Shown one piece after another: positions 42,225 to 43,144 of a DNA stretch of 43,144 nucleotides. The position numbers and the translations under genes are program-made. The notes under the pieces are model-generated. The model was not told the DNA's origin. It searched no databases and saw nothing but the letters and a program-made list of their open reading frames with translations. How positions within the stretch are numbered: position 1 is the stretch's first letter; each line of letters opens with the position of its first letter. The DNA comes from Bartonella fuyuanensis (GTDB lineage: Bacteria > Pseudomonadota > Alphaproteobacteria > Rhizobiales > Rhizobiaceae): positions 1 through 43,144 of the forward strand of contig NZ_JACIFE010000014.1 in the NCBI RefSeq assembly GCF_014197255.1, in the 5' to 3' direction.

Positions 42225-43144
42225 CTGTATACCTTCATATTTTCTATTGTGTTATTGAGTGAACTATATGAAAAGCGTTATCTATGTGCAACAAAGCATT
42301 TAGCTATAGGGTGTATGAATCGATTTTTTTCTAAAAGATTTCATATAATTCATCTTTGCAAGGATTATGTTTTCGAAAAAGTAAAAAAATCTTCTCTATT
42401 ATTTATCAAATGTTACTAAGGCATCGAAAAGCTTTTTATGCGTATTTATTTTGGAAAAAAACACATATGATCATATAATGAAAAGCACTTATATTATTTT
42501 TTATTCTTGCTTTATTGAGTACTGTAAACACAATTAAATAATGAAAAGTAGCTATCATTCATAACAGTTTATAAATTTTATGATAGGTTTTTATCCCAGC
42601 ACAAATTACATTGTTTTAAAATTTAATTGTTTAGAATTATCGATAATATACGTTTAAGATCACGTCTTGTTTTAAAGATTGTATTGTTAATAGCATAAAG
42701 AACAAAATTATTAGTTCCCCAAAATTGGGGAGCTAAAGTCTATATCTATTCTAGCGATATTTTATTACCTATTAGAAAGTAATCGTTTGCAACTGTAAAA
42801 AACGGGTTTTGTTAAAGCTATCAAGCGTTTTGATTTGTTTGATAGGTTTGATTTTAGACAATGTGTTATTTGAATTCACTCAGCTCGAATTTGAGTTTAA
42901 TATTTTGAAACGTTTTAAAAGAAGCGTCATGATCAAGGGCTTTGTTTTATATGAATCTCTTTAAAGATAAAGACGTTATGTTTGATACGCTTGATAGCAA
43001 CGAAAAGCGTTTTAGAGGCTCTCTCATTCAAAAGAGTGATTAAAGATCATACGCATCGTTTACATTCCTTTTGATAAGTTTTCATATCTTGAATAGAGCA
43101 CTTGCGATAGATACGTTTTGTATATATGCGTTTCATTACTCCAT
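42225..43144. other. Non-coding right end of the window
   Basis: The last 920 bases hold the promoter side of the DsbA-family gene and otherwise nothing I can assign. A short open frame at 42207-42419 (plus) overlaps the start of the DsbA-family gene and lacks support. A hairpin lies at 42713-42732 (AGTTCCCCA-AAAT-TGGGGAGCT) without a clear T-run on either side. No tRNA or repeat was seen. Confidence 0.5.

Noticed and set aside
42207-42419. 70-residue open frame at the start of the DsbA-family gene
   Set aside because: It overlaps the start of the DsbA-family gene on the other strand and has no start signals.
42713-42732. Hairpin AGTTCCCCA-AAAT-TGGGGAGCT as a terminator
   Set aside because: No T-run follows on either strand and no gene ends nearby, so no role can be assigned.

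Overview
The window looks like chromosomal DNA of an alphaproteobacterium of the order Hyphomicrobiales (Rhizobiales), most likely the genus Bartonella. The reasons are the AT-rich composition, the order rpmH-rnpA-yidC-yihA, the alphaproteobacterial type of Mrp/ApbC, the TauE/SafE-TIGR02186 pair, long decaying spacers, and relics of autotransporters, phage-type integrases and transporters between intact housekeeping genes. The genus is inferred from recognised protein families; no search was run.

Layout. 1-800: relics of a tyrosine integrase, a dispersed 103-bp repeat and perhaps a GIY-YIG nuclease. 821-4758 (minus): a glutathione S-transferase, then yihA, yidC, rnpA and rpmH (translation and membrane-insertion cluster). 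5327-6391 (plus): Mrp/ApbC. 7296-9792 (minus): rsmI, a YraN-family gene, a small membrane protein and a ProC-like reductase. 11106-14489 (minus): etfB, etfA and ETF-ubiquinone oxidoreductase, a complete electron-transfer flavoprotein branch. 15007-17721 (plus): an unknown protein whose C-terminal membrane segment seems to be cut off by a frameshift, a TauE/SafE permease and its TIGR02186 partner, followed by a dead DUF6460 gene. 19120-31412 (plus): a peptide ABC transporter locus with two dead and one intact substrate-binding gene, the intact dppBCDF genes, and xseA-tag lying between the gene copies.

31413-34380 is a graveyard holding the C-terminal barrel of an autotransporter and two integrase relics with the same dispersed repeat as the left edge. 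35079-36098 is an intact ilvC. 36370-37225 is a dead amino-acid permease. 37696-38877 is a decayed accessory island: the N-terminal part of a helicase-nuclease resembling type ISP restriction enzymes, followed by an AlpA-like regulator broken by a stop codon. It ends beside tRNA-Thr(TGT). 39232-42224 (minus) carries accC, accB and a secreted DsbA-like oxidoreductase. The last 0.9 kb has no gene I can support.

Overall, intact core operons are separated by remnants of accessory DNA at many stages of decay. I found no complete novel system. The best leads are the TauE/TIGR02186 pair, the possible type ISP restriction relic beside tRNA-Thr, the repeated integrase/103-bp blocks, and the frameshifted gene at 15 kb.
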